DNA of 64,000 nucleotides. Source: Gemmatimonadetes bacterium T265 (GTDB lineage: Bacteria > Gemmatimonadota > Gemmatimonadetes > Gemmatimonadales > Gemmatimonadaceae). The position numbers were made by a program, and so were the translations under genes. The stretch spans positions 62,001 to 126,000 of the forward strand of contig BPUI01000001.1 of the NCBI GenBank assembly GCA_019973575.1, given 5' to 3'. Below the pieces are notes generated by a model that saw only the letters and a program-made list of their open reading frames with translations, was not told the origin of the DNA and did not search any database. Every line of letters starts with the position of its first letter. Position 1 is the stretch's first letter. Below are positions 16,212-26,347 of the stretch, piece after piece.

Positions 16212-17102
16212 TTACTGGATGGGGCTGAAGATCCGCGCCCAGCGCACGCGCGTGGCCCACGCAAAGGGCGTCGCGGTGTCGGGGACGTAGCTGTAGTAGA
16301 CGAAGAGCGGACGGCCGATGACCAGGGAGTCGGCGACGAACCCCCAGTACCGGCTGTCGAGCGAGTTGTCGCGGTTGTCGCCGAGCACGAAGTACTGCCC
16401 CGGCGGCACGATGAGCGGCCCCCAGTTGTCGCGCGACGGGTGCGCCGCCGGCTCGGCGAGGGGCAGGAGCGGCGCGTGCCCGTCGCCCGACGGCGGCGCG
16501 GACTCGCCGGGCACCGGCGCCGCCGCGGCGGTGCGGACCGCGAAGTGGGTCTGCCACTCGAAGTCGGCGGCGGCGGGGTCCGAGCCGGGCTCCGTGTGCT
16601 CGACGTAGCTCTCGGTGCGCGGGACGTTGTTCACGAGGAGCGTGCCCGCGCGCATCGCGACCGTGTCGCCGGGCACGCCGATGACGCGCTTGACGAGGTT
16701 CTTGTCCGGATCCTTCGGCCACGTAAAGACGATGACCTGCCCGCGCGTCGGCGCGCGCAGTCGCGGCAGATGTCGCTTCGTGAACGGAAGCTCGGCGCCG
16801 TAGCCGAGCTTGTTGACGAGCAGGAAATCGCCAACGAGGATCGTCCGCTCCATGCTCCCGCTCGGGATCTTGTACGCCTCGACGAAAAAGGCGCGGACGA
16901 ACAGGAACAGCAGGACGGCGAGCGAGCAGACTCTCGCCCACTCGCCCAGAAAGCCGAAGATGCGAGGGCGGGGCCGCCGGTTGGCGCGCGCGAGCGCGTA
17001 GGCACGGTCGTCGTCGGAACACCACGCGCCCGCGCCGGCGGCCGGGGCGGCGGAGGGGAGCGCGGCGGCGAGCGGAAGGTCGGCCCCGGTCCCGAGATCC
17101 AT
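16212..17102 (-). CDS. lepB: Signal peptidase I
   Basis: A 296-aa inner-membrane protease that removes signal peptides from exported proteins. An Ala/Pro-rich cytosolic N-terminus of about 50 residues precedes one membrane helix (SLAVLLFLFVRAFFVEAY). The catalytic serine lies in IPSGSMERT and the general-base lysine in KRVIGVPGD; box E is GDNRDNSLDSRYWG. A 50-residue loop rich in Ala, Pro and Asp is inserted between boxes D and E. The ATG at 17100-17102 is the only sensible start. A promoter-like pair is upstream at 17180-17208. Confidence 0.95.
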   Translation of the reverse strand: MDLGTGADLPLAAALPSAAPAAGAGAWCSDDDRAYALARANRRPRPRIFGFLGEWARVCSLAVLLFLFVRAFFVEAYKIPSGSMERTILVGDFLLVNKLGYGAELPFTKRHLPRLRAPTRGQVIVFTWPKDPDKNLVKRVIGVPGDTVAMRAGTLLVNNVPRTESYVEHTEPGSDPAAADFEWQTHFAVRTAAAAPVPGESAPPSGDGHAPLLPLAEPAAHPSRDNWGPLIVPPGQYFVLGDNRDNSLDSRYWGFVADSLVIGRPLFVYYSYVPDTATPFAWATRVRWARIFSPIQ

Positions 17103-17179
17103 TACGACGTGGTGGGCGGGTGACAGGCGGGAGGCGAGCGTGCGACGCGCCAGAGCGCGCGCCGCAGCTCACACTAAGA

Positions 17180-17208
17180 ATAAAATCCCGGGGCTTGACA
17201 ACGTGCAA
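17180..17208 (-). promoter_or_regulatory. Candidate sigma-70 promoter for lepB
   Basis: On the minus strand TTGCAC (17203-17208), a 17-bp spacer and TTTTAT (17180-17185) lie about 78 bp upstream of the lepB ATG in the most AT-rich part of this intergenic region. The hexamers are imperfect but the spacing is ideal. Confidence 0.45.
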
Positions 17209-17306
17209 GCGGACAACCGAGCGCTATAATCAGCGCCCACGTTTTCGTCACGAATCGGTTACGCAGACCCCGCGCGGCAACGACCCGTCACCGACGGATG
17301 CCCGCG

Positions 17307-18803
17307 TCAGTCGGGTGTCCCGAGGTAGTTGTCGATCTGGGCGCGCTGCAGCGTCCCCGAATAGTCGACGTAGCCGACCTTCGTCTCGGAATAGAACTCG
17401 TAGACCTCCCAGCCGCCCTCGCGGTGGCCGTTGCCGGTCTGCTTCACGCCGCCGAACGGGAGGTGCGCCTCCGCGCCGATGGTCGGGGCGTTCACGTAGG
17501 TGATGCCGTTGTCGAGTTCCTGCAGCGCGCGGAACCCGAGCGCGAGGTCGCGCGTGTAGAGGCTCGACGACAGGCCGTACTTCACGTCGTTGTTGACCGC
17601 GAACGCCTCGTCAGCCGAGTCGACGCGGACGACGGAGAGCACGGGGCCGAAGATCTCTTCCTGTTCGAGCCGGCTGCCGGGCTTCACGCCGGTGAAGATG
17701 GTCGGCTCGAAGAACCACCCGTGCGCGAGCGCGTCGCCGTCGGCGCGACGGCCGCCCGTAACGAGCGTGGCGCCCTCCTCGTGCCCGATCGCGACGTAGC
17801 GCTCGACCTTCTCGCGCGAGGTCTCGTGGATCAGCGGGCCGACGTCAGTCCCCGGCCGCCGCCCGTCGCCGAGGACGAGCGTCTTCGCCCGTTCGGCGAG
17901 TCGTTCGACGAAGCGGTCGTGGATGCCGCGCTGAAGGACGAGCCGGCTGGTCGCCGTGCAGCGCTGGCCGGTGGTGCCGAACGCGCCCCAGAGGACGCCT
18001 TCGAGCGCGAGGTCGACGTCGGCGTCGTCGAGGACGATCTGCGCGTTCTTGCCGCCCATCTCGAGCGAGAGGCGCTTGTGGGTGCGCCCGCACGCCTCGC
18101 CGACGAGCGCGCCGGTTTCGGTCGAGCCGGTGAACGAGACGGCGTCGACGCCCGTGTGCGCGACGATCGCCGCGCCGACGTCGCCCTCGCCGTGCACGAG
18201 CTGGATGACTTCCGGCGGCAGGCCGGCCTCGAGCAGAACCTCGACGAACACGTGCCCGGTGTGCGGCACGTCCTCGGCCGGCTTGAACACGCACGCGTTC
18301 CCGCAGAGCAGCGCGGGGAACAGCTTCCAGGTCGGGATCGCGAGCGGGAAGTTGAACGGTGTGATGATCCCGCAAACGCCGATTGGGCGGCGGTACGTCA
18401 TCGCCCACTTGTTTCGCAGCTCGCTCGGCACCGTGTGGCCGAACAGGCGGCGACCCTCGGTCGCCGCGTAGTACGCGGTGTCGATGCCCTCCTGCACGTC
18501 GCCGCGCGTCTCGGTGAGCGGCTTGCCCATCTCGCGCGTCATCAGGTCGGCGATCTCGTCCTTGCGTGCGACGAGCAGGTCGCCGGCGCGGCGGAGGACG
18601 TCGCCGCGCGCGGGCGCGGGGGTGCGGCACCAATCCTCGAACCCGCGGCGCGCGCTCGCGACGGCACGGGCGACGTCATCGGCACCGGAGCGCGGGAAGC
18701 GGCCGATCAGGTCTCGCGTGTCGGCAGGGTTGCGGTTTTCGAAGTACGCGCCCGTCGACGGGGCGGTCCACTGGCCGGCGATGAAGTTTTGAAAGTCGGG
18801 CAT
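17307..18803 (-). CDS. NAD(P)-dependent aldehyde dehydrogenase
   Basis: A 498-aa enzyme beginning MPDFQNFIAGQW at ATG 18801-18803. The family motifs are all present: PFNFPLAIPTWKLFPAL, VSFTGSTETG (NAD fold), LEMGGKNAQIVL (general-base Glu), FGTTGQRCTATSR (catalytic Cys), EEIFGPVLSVV and FGGVKQTGNGHREGG. It oxidises an aldehyde to a carboxylate in the cytosol. The C-terminal GGWEVYEFYSETK is common in the GbsA/semialdehyde dehydrogenase group, but the substrate cannot be assigned. The gene stands alone, its stop next to the lepB upstream region, and is divergent from the plug-only protein gene. Confidence 0.92.
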   Translation of the reverse strand: MPDFQNFIAGQWTAPSTGAYFENRNPADTRDLIGRFPRSGADDVARAVASARRGFEDWCRTPAPARGDVLRRAGDLLVARKDEIADLMTREMGKPLTETRGDVQEGIDTAYYAATEGRRLFGHTVPSELRNKWAMTYRRPIGVCGIITPFNFPLAIPTWKLFPALLCGNACVFKPAEDVPHTGHVFVEVLLEAGLPPEVIQLVHGEGDVGAAIVAHTGVDAVSFTGSTETGALVGEACGRTHKRLSLEMGGKNAQIVLDDADVDLALEGVLWGAFGTTGQRCTATSRLVLQRGIHDRFVERLAERAKTLVLGDGRRPGTDVGPLIHETSREKVERYVAIGHEEGATLVTGGRRADGDALAHGWFFEPTIFTGVKPGSRLEQEEIFGPVLSVVRVDSADEAFAVNNDVKYGLSSSLYTRDLALGFRALQELDNGITYVNAPTIGAEAHLPFGGVKQTGNGHREGGWEVYEFYSETKVGYVDYSGTLQRAQIDNYLGTPD

Positions 18804-19024
18804 GGTGCTGGGCCGCGGAGGCGGCGAGGAGGCGACATATTCGGAGGCGCGGACGGCTGCGCGGCGCGGCAATCTACGTGGCGCCCCCGGCGGATCGCGG
18901 CGCGTCGAGCCCGCGCCCGACCGACACGCGGCCGCGCGGAACGAACGCGCCCGGACGCCAGTATCGAAGCCCGTCCGGTCTCCCCCCGCCTCCACCGCCT
19001 CGTCGTCTCGCTGTGCCTCGACCG

Positions 19025-20707
19025 ATGACATTTCTCAGCGCCGCGACGCGGCGTGTGCCCCGGGCTTCCACGGCCCGGCATGCCCTCGCGTGCCTCGCGG
19101 CGGCGATCGTTGCGGTCCCCGCGTTCGCGCAGGCGCGCCCCAAGGCGGGCGCGATCGGCGGCGCCGGCACGCCGGCCCGGGGGAGCGGGCGGCCGACGAG
19201 CGGTACCGACGCGCCGCCGCCGCCGGCCGCCGCGGCCCCGACCGGGCAGCGACCGATGGCCGTGTCCGGAGTCGTGTACGACTCGCTCGCCGACGCCCCG
19301 CTCGCGCGGGCAACCGTCCAGTTCGTGTCGGAGTCGGACCGCGCGCGCGCGTACAGCGTCGAGACCGACTCACTCGGGCGATACCGACTCCGCAGCGTGC
19401 TGCCGGGGCGCTACGTGGCCGGCTTCCTTCACCCCGACCTCGACGCGCTGGGCATCGAGTTGCGCCCCGTCCTCGTCGACTTGCTGCCCGACACCGCCGC
19501 GCAGTTCGATTTCGGGGTGCCGGGCTCGCGGACGTTGCTCCCCGCCCTCTGCGGCCCGAACAATCCCGCGGGGCGGAATCCGGCGACGAGCACGGACGAG
19601 AGCCTCAACGAGCTGCTGCAGCCCAAGGCGCCGGGCGCGCTTACGGGGTCGGTGCGCGACGCGGAAACGGGTGCGCCGCTGCCGGGCGCGAAGGTGGTGG
19701 TGACCTGGAAGGAGATCCGGAGCTCCGGCGGTACGCTCGTGAACGCGAGCCGGCGCGTGCCCGCCGTCGTGCGCGCCGACGGTGGGTTCGTTGCCTGTGG
19801 GCTGCCCGCTGACGTCGACCTCGTGGCGAGCGCGGAAGCCCGGGGGCGACACGCGGGGCTCATCGACGTGCGGCTCGGTGCCGGGCGGCTCGAGCGGCGT
19901 GACTTCGTCCTCGGTGACTCGGTCGACGCGACCGTCGTGACCATCCCGGACACCACGGCAGCGCGCGCAGGGCGGCTCGCGATCCCGGTGACCGTCGCGC
20001 GCGGGCGGGCGCGACTGACGGGCGTCGTTCGCACGCCAGACGGGCGGCCGGTGAACGGCGCGACGGTGTTGGTCTACGGCACCGAAGCGACCGGGAAGAC
20101 GTCAGAGAATGGCACGTTCGCGCTCTCCGGACTACCCGCGGGCACGTACAGCGCGGAGGTGCGCGCGATCGGCTACGCGCCGAAGCGCGTTGCGGTGAAC
20201 CTGTCGACCGCGCGCGCCGCGGCCGTGACGATCCCGCTCGACCGGCGCGTGCAGCAGATCCAGGGCGTCGTGGTCCGCGCGGAACGGACGAAGCTCGAGA
20301 AGGACTACACGGGCTTCCTCGACCGGATGAAGCACGGGATGGGGCACTACATCACCGAGGACCAGCTCACGATGCGTCAGGCGATCCAATTCACCGACGT
20401 GTTACGGACGACGCCTGGGCTTCAGGTCGTGCCGAACGGGTCGATGGGGTACTCCCTGCTCGGGCGCGGCAACTGCACGCCCGACATCTACGTCGACGGC
20501 ATGGCGATCATCGACGGGGCGTCGAGCATCAACGAGCTCGTGAACCCGAACGACGTATCGGGCGTCGAGATCTACAACGGCGGAGCGACGGTCCCGGTGC
20601 AGTTCCAGAGTGGGAGTGGCGGGAGCTGTGGGGCGGTGGTGGTGTGGAGCAAGCGCGGGAAGCCGAGGAGCGCCGATCGGAGTGCCGACCAGAGCGCGGC
20701 GCCGTAG
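19025..20707 (+). CDS. Secreted protein with three carboxypeptidase-regulatory-like domains and a TonB plug, no barrel
   Basis: A 560-aa protein. A signal peptide (MTFLSAATRR to about residue 36, AFAQ) is followed by three Ig-like regulatory domains: GVVYDSLADAPLARATVQF, GSVRDAETGAPLPGAKVVV, and GVVRTPDGRPVNGATVLV. It ends in a plug-like domain (MRQAIQFTDVLRTTPGLQVVP, CTPDIYVDGMAII, NPNDVSGVEIYNGGATVPVQF). It stops at CGAVVVWSKRG, where a receptor barrel would begin, and the stop codon follows soon after. The plug contains two cysteines. Such plug-only proteins recur in Gemmatimonadota in my recollection; their role is unknown. One Leu is TTA outside the heptamer context (TTA-CGG). Confidence 0.75.
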   Translation: MTFLSAATRRVPRASTARHALACLAAAIVAVPAFAQARPKAGAIGGAGTPARGSGRPTSGTDAPPPPAAAAPTGQRPMAVSGVVYDSLADAPLARATVQFVSESDRARAYSVETDSLGRYRLRSVLPGRYVAGFLHPDLDALGIELRPVLVDLLPDTAAQFDFGVPGSRTLLPALCGPNNPAGRNPATSTDESLNELLQPKAPGALTGSVRDAETGAPLPGAKVVVTWKEIRSSGGTLVNASRRVPAVVRADGGFVACGLPADVDLVASAEARGRHAGLIDVRLGAGRLERRDFVLGDSVDATVVTIPDTTAARAGRLAIPVTVARGRARLTGVVRTPDGRPVNGATVLVYGTEATGKTSENGTFALSGLPAGTYSAEVRAIGYAPKRVAVNLSTARAAAVTIPLDRRVQQIQGVVVRAERTKLEKDYTGFLDRMKHGMGHYITEDQLTMRQAIQFTDVLRTTPGLQVVPNGSMGYSLLGRGNCTPDIYVDGMAIIDGASSINELVNPNDVSGVEIYNGGATVPVQFQSGSGGSCGAVVVWSKRGKPRSADRSADQSAAP

Positions 20708-20751
20708 GCGTTCACCGCGTTGGCGCCGCCGTGGTCCGCACCGCGGAGCGG

Positions 20752-21264
20752 TTACGGCGTGCAGCTCCAGCTCGCCGGATGTGCAAGCGACGGGATGGCG
20801 TAGCCGACTTTTGGCAGGACCTCGCGGGCGGCGAGGGTGAGGGCGCCCGCGAGCATCGCGAGGCCGAGCAGGTGGACGACGCTGGAACGGTGTCGCCAGG
20901 CCGAAGTAGAGGTCGCGATGCCGACGAGCCCGAGCAGGGCGACGAGGCCGAGGTAGTATCCGAGTTCGACGCCGCAGCGGGTCGAGTAGGGCCAGTAGAT
21001 GAGAGCGGCGACGGCGGCGACGCCGAGGACGAGTCGGAAGAGGAGCGCGAATTGGGCGCGCCACGACCGCCGGCCGCTCGGCGCCACGCTGCCGACCGTG
21101 CGGGACGGTCCGGGGGTGGGCGTGGCGCCGCGCCGGCTGACGTCGGGCGGTGGCGCCGGTGCGGCCGGCGCGCGGACGGCGTCCGTCGGCGCGCCGGGAT
21201 CCGGGACGGCGGCGAGTCGCCGGTCGATGTCGGCGAGTTCTCGTTCCCAGTCGCGGTTGCTCAT
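20752..21264 (-). CDS. Hypothetical membrane protein with three hydrophobic segments
   Basis: A 170-aa protein. The N-terminal 60 residues are Pro/Ala/Arg-rich and start MSNRDWERELADIDRRL. Three hydrophobic helices follow (LLFRLVLGVAAVAALIYW, YYLGLVALLGLVGIA, VVHLLGLAMLAGALTLA), then a short tail ending in HPASWSCTP. No family recognised. Its ATG lies 4 nt after the stop of the NtrX-like regulator, so the two are likely one transcript. Confidence 0.7.
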   Translation of the reverse strand: MSNRDWERELADIDRRLAAVPDPGAPTDAVRAPAAPAPPPDVSRRGATPTPGPSRTVGSVAPSGRRSWRAQFALLFRLVLGVAAVAALIYWPYSTRCGVELGYYLGLVALLGLVGIATSTSAWRHRSSVVHLLGLAMLAGALTLAAREVLPKVGYAIPSLAHPASWSCTP

Positions 21265-21268
21265 CGGG

Positions 21269-22648
<1,380 letters not shown>

Positions 22649-22732
22649 GTCAGGTGCGGCGGGAGAGATCGTTCGCGGAGGTCGGGGCGGGCCTGGCGGC
22701 GCGCCGCCGGACGCCGCGACGCGGGCACGCGT

Positions 22733-23395
22733 TCACGGCGCGGCTTTATAGAGGGTGATGCGGCCGCGGCCGACGCGGACGTCGCCGATGTAAGCAGGAA
22801 GCGGGACGGCGATCGCGCTGGAGACCACGCCGGCGGGGGTGGGTCCCTGGCGAAATCGGGCGACGACGCGCGGCACGAGGGCCGCGGGAATTGGCACGGC
22901 GCCGATACGCACGTCCGCAACGTTGAACTGGGCGAGTCCGGGGCGGAGGACGTCGAACGTACCGCCGAATTGGAGCGTGTCGCGCGCCTGGAGGACGCGG
23001 CGGACGGGGCCGCCGAGTACGCCCGCGAAGTCGGCGGGTGAAACGACGGTGCGCACGTAGACCCGGTCGCCTCGCACCGTCGTTTGTGCCCCGCGCAAGC
23101 TGGCCGGGAGTGCGTCGGCGAGGGAGAGGAACGCGTACGACGCGAGCTCGCCGGGGCGCACGTTGACGTAGACCGGCCCGCGTCGAGTGGACAGGGCGCG
23201 CACGGCGCGCTCGCCGCGCGCGGCGCTCGCCTGGTCGACGGACTGCCAGACCGCCCCGGTGTCGGGCGTGACCGCGCGACGCTGGCGTGGCCCGAGGCGG
23301 CCGGCGAGCGGGCGCCAGGTGTCACGCGTGACGTACAGGGCGGCGGCGATGGCGAGGACGGCGAGGCAACCGAGCCGGCGGAGGCAGCCGAACAT
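22733..23395 (-). CDS. Hypothetical membrane-anchored periplasmic protein
   Basis: A 220-aa protein starting MFGCLRRLGCLAVLAIAAALY, a short N-terminal anchor. The rest is soluble with beta-rich character: two lipid-transfer-like or secretin-like strands (LSLADALPASL, VRVGRGRITLY) and a LQFGGTFDVLRPGLAQFNV segment. No catalytic signature or family recognised. It lies between ComM and the NtrX-like regulator on the same strand, with about 85-95 bp gaps on each side. An alternative GTG start two codons upstream is possible. Confidence 0.65.
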   Translation of the reverse strand: MFGCLRRLGCLAVLAIAAALYVTRDTWRPLAGRLGPRQRRAVTPDTGAVWQSVDQASAARGERAVRALSTRRGPVYVNVRPGELASYAFLSLADALPASLRGAQTTVRGDRVYVRTVVSPADFAGVLGGPVRRVLQARDTLQFGGTFDVLRPGLAQFNVADVRIGAVPIPAALVPRVVARFRQGPTPAGVVSSAIAVPLPAYIGDVRVGRGRITLYKAAP

Positions 23396-23487
23396 CAGCA
23401 CGCCTGAGCGGCGGCGGGATGACGTTGTGTGGTGTCCGTCGTCGGGGCGGCGAGCGGGGTCATGCGCTCCAACGTAGCAGCGCGGGG

Positions 23488-25068
23488 TTACGTCGCGGAG
23501 GCAGGTTCGGGCCCGCTCGAGTATCCGGCGGTGACGAGCGGCGGACGGGACGCGGCGGCGGTTCGACTGGGAATGCGGTAGCGGAGCGCTTCGGCAACGT
23601 GCGCGACCGCGATGTCGGCGGTGCCGTCGAGGTCGGCGATCGTGCGCGCGACCTTGAGCACGCGGAAGTAGGCACGGGCGGAGAGGCCGAGTCGGTCGGC
23701 GGCGGTGACGAGGAGATCGCGCGCGCCTTGGGCGACCGGCGTTTCGCGGTCGAGCCAGCGGCCGGCAATCCCGGCGTTGGTCGTAATGCCGGGTAGCTGG
23801 CGGTAGCGTGCCGTCTGTCGCGCGCGGGCGGCGTCGACGCGCGGGCGGATCGCAGCCGACGGTTCGCCCAGCGTGCGGGCGCCGATCGCGCGCGGGGGGA
23901 CGGCGCCGACGCGGACGTGCATGTCGATGCGGTCGGAGAGCGGACCGGAGAGGCGCGCACCGTAGCGTTCGACGTCGGCCGGCGTGCAGGTACAGACCGC
24001 GTCCGGTTCGCCGGCGCGACCGCACGGGCACGGGTTCATCGCGGCGACGAGCGTGAAGCGGGCGGGGTAGCCGATCGTGGCGGTCGCACGCGAGAGGACG
24101 ACGTGTCCGTCTTCGAGCGGCTGGCGCAGGCTGTCGAGGACGTGGCGCGGGAACTCGAGGAGTTCGTCGAGGAAGAGCACGCCGAGGTGGGCGAGGGAGA
24201 CCTCGCCCGGTCGGGGCGGGGAGCCCCCGCCGACGAGGCCCGCGGTCGAGATCGTGTGGTGTGGCGCGCGGAACGGGCGGTCCGGGGGGGCGTCCGTGTG
24301 CGACGTGAGTCCAGCGACGGAGCGGATCGCGAGCACGTCGAGCGCTTCGCGGTCGGTGAGCGGGGGGAGAATCGACGGGAGGCGGCGGGCGAGCATGGTC
24401 TTCCCCGCTCCGGGCGGTCCGACGAGCGCGAGGTTGTGGCCGCCCGCGGCGGCGATCTCGAGCGCGCGCTTCGCCGTCTCCTGGCCGACGACGTCGGCGA
24501 AGTCGTCGGTCGGTCGGAGTGGGGCGGCCGTCGTCGCGGACGGGGTGCTTTGGGGTAGCTGGCCCGCCGCGAGCGCGTCGAAGAACTCGCGGAGCGTGGC
24601 GGGGGAGTACACGCGGAGGCCGTCGACCCGGGCGGCTTCGGCGAGGTTGCCGGGCGGAGCGACGAGCGCGTGACCGGCGTCGGCCGCCCAGCGGGCGATG
24701 GGGAGCACGCCGCGCACCGGGCGCAGCGTGCCGTCGAGTGCGAGTTCGCCGATGACGACGAGGTCGGCGAGGGCGTGCTGATCGAGGCGGTCGGTCGCGG
24801 CGAGCGCGCCGAGTGCGATCGGCAGGTCGAACCCGGAGCCGCTCTTCGGGACGTCGGCTGGGGAGAGATTGACCGTCGTCCGCCGGGGCGGGAGCGGGAG
24901 GTCGCTGTTGGCGAGGGCGGCGACGACGCGCTCGCGCCCTTCCTTGACGGCGCCGGCGGCGAGGCCGACGACGGTGAGTTGAGGCAGGCCCAGTGCGGCG
25001 TGCACTTCGACCGTGACCTCGAAGGCGTCGATGCCGCAGACAGCGGCGGAGCGGACGGAGGCGAGCAC
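23488..25068 (-). CDS. comM: ComM/YifB family AAA+ ATPase (Mg-chelatase-like)
   Basis: A 526-aa protein matching full YifB/ComM length. The N-terminal Lon/ChlI-like domain has VEVHAALGLPQLTVVGL and VNLSPADVPKSGSGFDLPIALG. The AAA+ domain has Walker A GPPGAGKTML and Walker B GVLFLDELLEF, then SRATATIGYPARF and MNPCPCG with a nearby CTCTP. The C-terminal domain carries SARAYFRVLKVARTIADL. ComM is a DNA branch-migration helicase in natural transformation of Vibrio; many non-competent bacteria also carry it. The GTG start at 25066-25068 sits at the end of a 13-bp hairpin stem. Confidence 0.92.
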   Translation of the reverse strand: MLASVRSAAVCGIDAFEVTVEVHAALGLPQLTVVGLAAGAVKEGRERVVAALANSDLPLPPRRTTVNLSPADVPKSGSGFDLPIALGALAATDRLDQHALADLVVIGELALDGTLRPVRGVLPIARWAADAGHALVAPPGNLAEAARVDGLRVYSPATLREFFDALAAGQLPQSTPSATTAAPLRPTDDFADVVGQETAKRALEIAAAGGHNLALVGPPGAGKTMLARRLPSILPPLTDREALDVLAIRSVAGLTSHTDAPPDRPFRAPHHTISTAGLVGGGSPPRPGEVSLAHLGVLFLDELLEFPRHVLDSLRQPLEDGHVVLSRATATIGYPARFTLVAAMNPCPCGRAGEPDAVCTCTPADVERYGARLSGPLSDRIDMHVRVGAVPPRAIGARTLGEPSAAIRPRVDAARARQTARYRQLPGITTNAGIAGRWLDRETPVAQGARDLLVTAADRLGLSARAYFRVLKVARTIADLDGTADIAVAHVAEALRYRIPSRTAAASRPPLVTAGYSSGPEPASAT

Positions 25069-25096
25069 GCGCCCACGGTATGGCCGTGGGCGCGTG
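25066..25096 (-). promoter_or_regulatory. Perfect 13-bp hairpin ending in the comM start codon
   Basis: CACGCGCCCACGG pairs exactly with CCGTGGGCGCGTG around a 5-nt loop (25079-25083). In the minus-strand mRNA the GTG start codon is the last three bases of the stem, and the ribosome-binding region would be buried. This is a candidate translation-control element, or evidence that the real start is elsewhere. Confidence 0.55.
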
Positions 25097-25160
25097 TGCG
25101 GTGCATCACTTCGTTGCGCGGTGGGGCGGAACGTTGCCGCGTGCGCCCCACGTCGCCGCC

Positions 25161-25742
25161 TCAGGTTGGGGGCGGCGTGCTCGACGGCGCGGCGGACGCG
25201 GTGGTCGTCGGGAGCGTGACGGCCGGCACGTCGACGACAAAGACGAGGACCGAGCCGGCGGGGATCCCCGTGCCGTGCGATGTCTCGCCGTAGCCGAGCG
25301 ACGGCGGGATGATCAACCGGCGGCGCCCGCCGGCGCGGATGCCGAGCAGCCCGCGGTCGAACCCGCGGATCACTTCCCCGTTGCCGAGCACGAAGGTGAG
25401 CGGGGACGTCGAGGACGCGTTGGTGCCGAACGCGCGGCCGTTGGCGAGATAGCCCGTGTAGTAGTAGCTCAGCGTCGCGCCCTTGACCGCCTGGTTGCCG
25501 GAGCCGACGGCGAGATCCTGGTAGTACACGCCGGACGTATCCTTCGTAAACTCGCTGAGCCGGATGTTGAGCGAGTCGGAGTAGGCCACGGTGGCCGGAT
25601 TCTGGTCCGGGGACGTGATACTGCGGCACGCGCCGACCGACGCGCCGACGAGCGTGGCGATGCCGACGCCCGCGAAGCTCACGGTGCGGCGGGCGCGCGG
25701 CGTCGATTGAACGGATCGTGCGGAAGCGGCGGGGCGGAACAT
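25161..25742 (-). CDS. FKBP-type peptidyl-prolyl isomerase lipoprotein
   Basis: A 193-aa protein. A long signal peptide ends in ASVGAC, a lipobox-like site, so it is probably anchored to a membrane facing the periplasm. A linker (about 40-75) leads into a single FKBP domain with VKGATLSYYYTGYLANGRAF, FVLGNGEVIRGFDRGLLGIRAGG and RRLIIPPSLGYG; the hydrophobic-pocket residues Y, F, D, I and W/Y positions are mostly kept. It speeds cis-trans proline isomerisation during folding of exported proteins. A Pro/Thr tail ends the protein. It is divergent from the DUF983 gene. Confidence 0.9.
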   Translation of the reverse strand: MFRPAASARSVQSTPRARRTVSFAGVGIATLVGASVGACRSITSPDQNPATVAYSDSLNIRLSEFTKDTSGVYYQDLAVGSGNQAVKGATLSYYYTGYLANGRAFGTNASSTSPLTFVLGNGEVIRGFDRGLLGIRAGGRRRLIIPPSLGYGETSHGTGIPAGSVLVFVVDVPAVTLPTTTASAAPSSTPPPT

Positions 25743-25861
25743 CGGCTACGCTGAAGAGTGAGAGGTGGACCGCTCGTAAATGTAGGCTGACCGGCGCGCA
25801 CCTCGCGCGCGTGCGTTCGGCACGCGGCGGCTGCCAGCCACCCCCGTTTCGCCACGGCGTC

Positions 25862-26332
25862 ATGACCGCTCCGCCGACCTCGTCTTTGCCCGCGGAAACG
25901 CCCGGGTTTACCTGGCGGGAGTTGGGCACGCGTCTGCGCTGGGCGTTGCGACTGCGCTGTCCCTACTGCGGCGGCGGGCCGGTGCGGAGTTCGTGGCTCA
26001 AGCGGCTGCCCGGGTGCCCCGTGTGTGGGATCCGGCTCGACCGCGGTGAGCACGACTACTTCATCGGCGCGTACATGGTCAACCTGATCGCGGCGGAGGT
26101 GCTGCTCGCGGCCGGGTTGCTCATCGTCCTGCTGGCGACATGGCCCACGCCGCCGTGGGACTGGATCCAGTACGGCGGGGTGGCGTTGATGATCGTGCTG
26201 CCGCTCGTGACCTATCCGTTCACGGAGCTGTTGTGGCTCGCGTTCGACCTCGTCTTCCGCCCGGTGACGCCGGCGGAGCTGGCGTGGCACCGCGAGGGCA
26301 GCCTCGACGCGCGGGAACTGCCGCACCGCTAG
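25862..26332 (+). CDS. DUF983 family membrane protein with zinc ribbon
   Basis: A 156-aa protein starting MTAPPTSSLPAETPG. A zinc-ribbon pair, LRCPYCGGG and GCPVCGIRLDRGE, sits at residues 30-60, followed by HDYFIGAY and two membrane helices (LIAAEVLLAAGLLIVLL and GVALMIVLPLVTYPFTELL). This arrangement is the DUF983 signature. The family often lies near cytochrome oxidase genes in alphaproteobacteria, but not here. The aldehyde dehydrogenase gene begins 15 bp downstream. Confidence 0.88.
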   Translation: MTAPPTSSLPAETPGFTWRELGTRLRWALRLRCPYCGGGPVRSSWLKRLPGCPVCGIRLDRGEHDYFIGAYMVNLIAAEVLLAAGLLIVLLATWPTPPWDWIQYGGVALMIVLPLVTYPFTELLWLAFDLVFRPVTPAELAWHREGSLDARELPHR

Positions 26333-26347
26333 CCGCGCCGACGCTCG

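Noticed and set aside
17195-17230. Plus-strand TTGACA and TATAAT, both perfect consensus hexamers, in the lepB upstream region.
   Set aside because: The spacer is 24 bp, far from the 17-bp optimum, and no plus-strand gene or RNA structure follows. The reverse-strand pair with 17-bp spacing fits lepB better.
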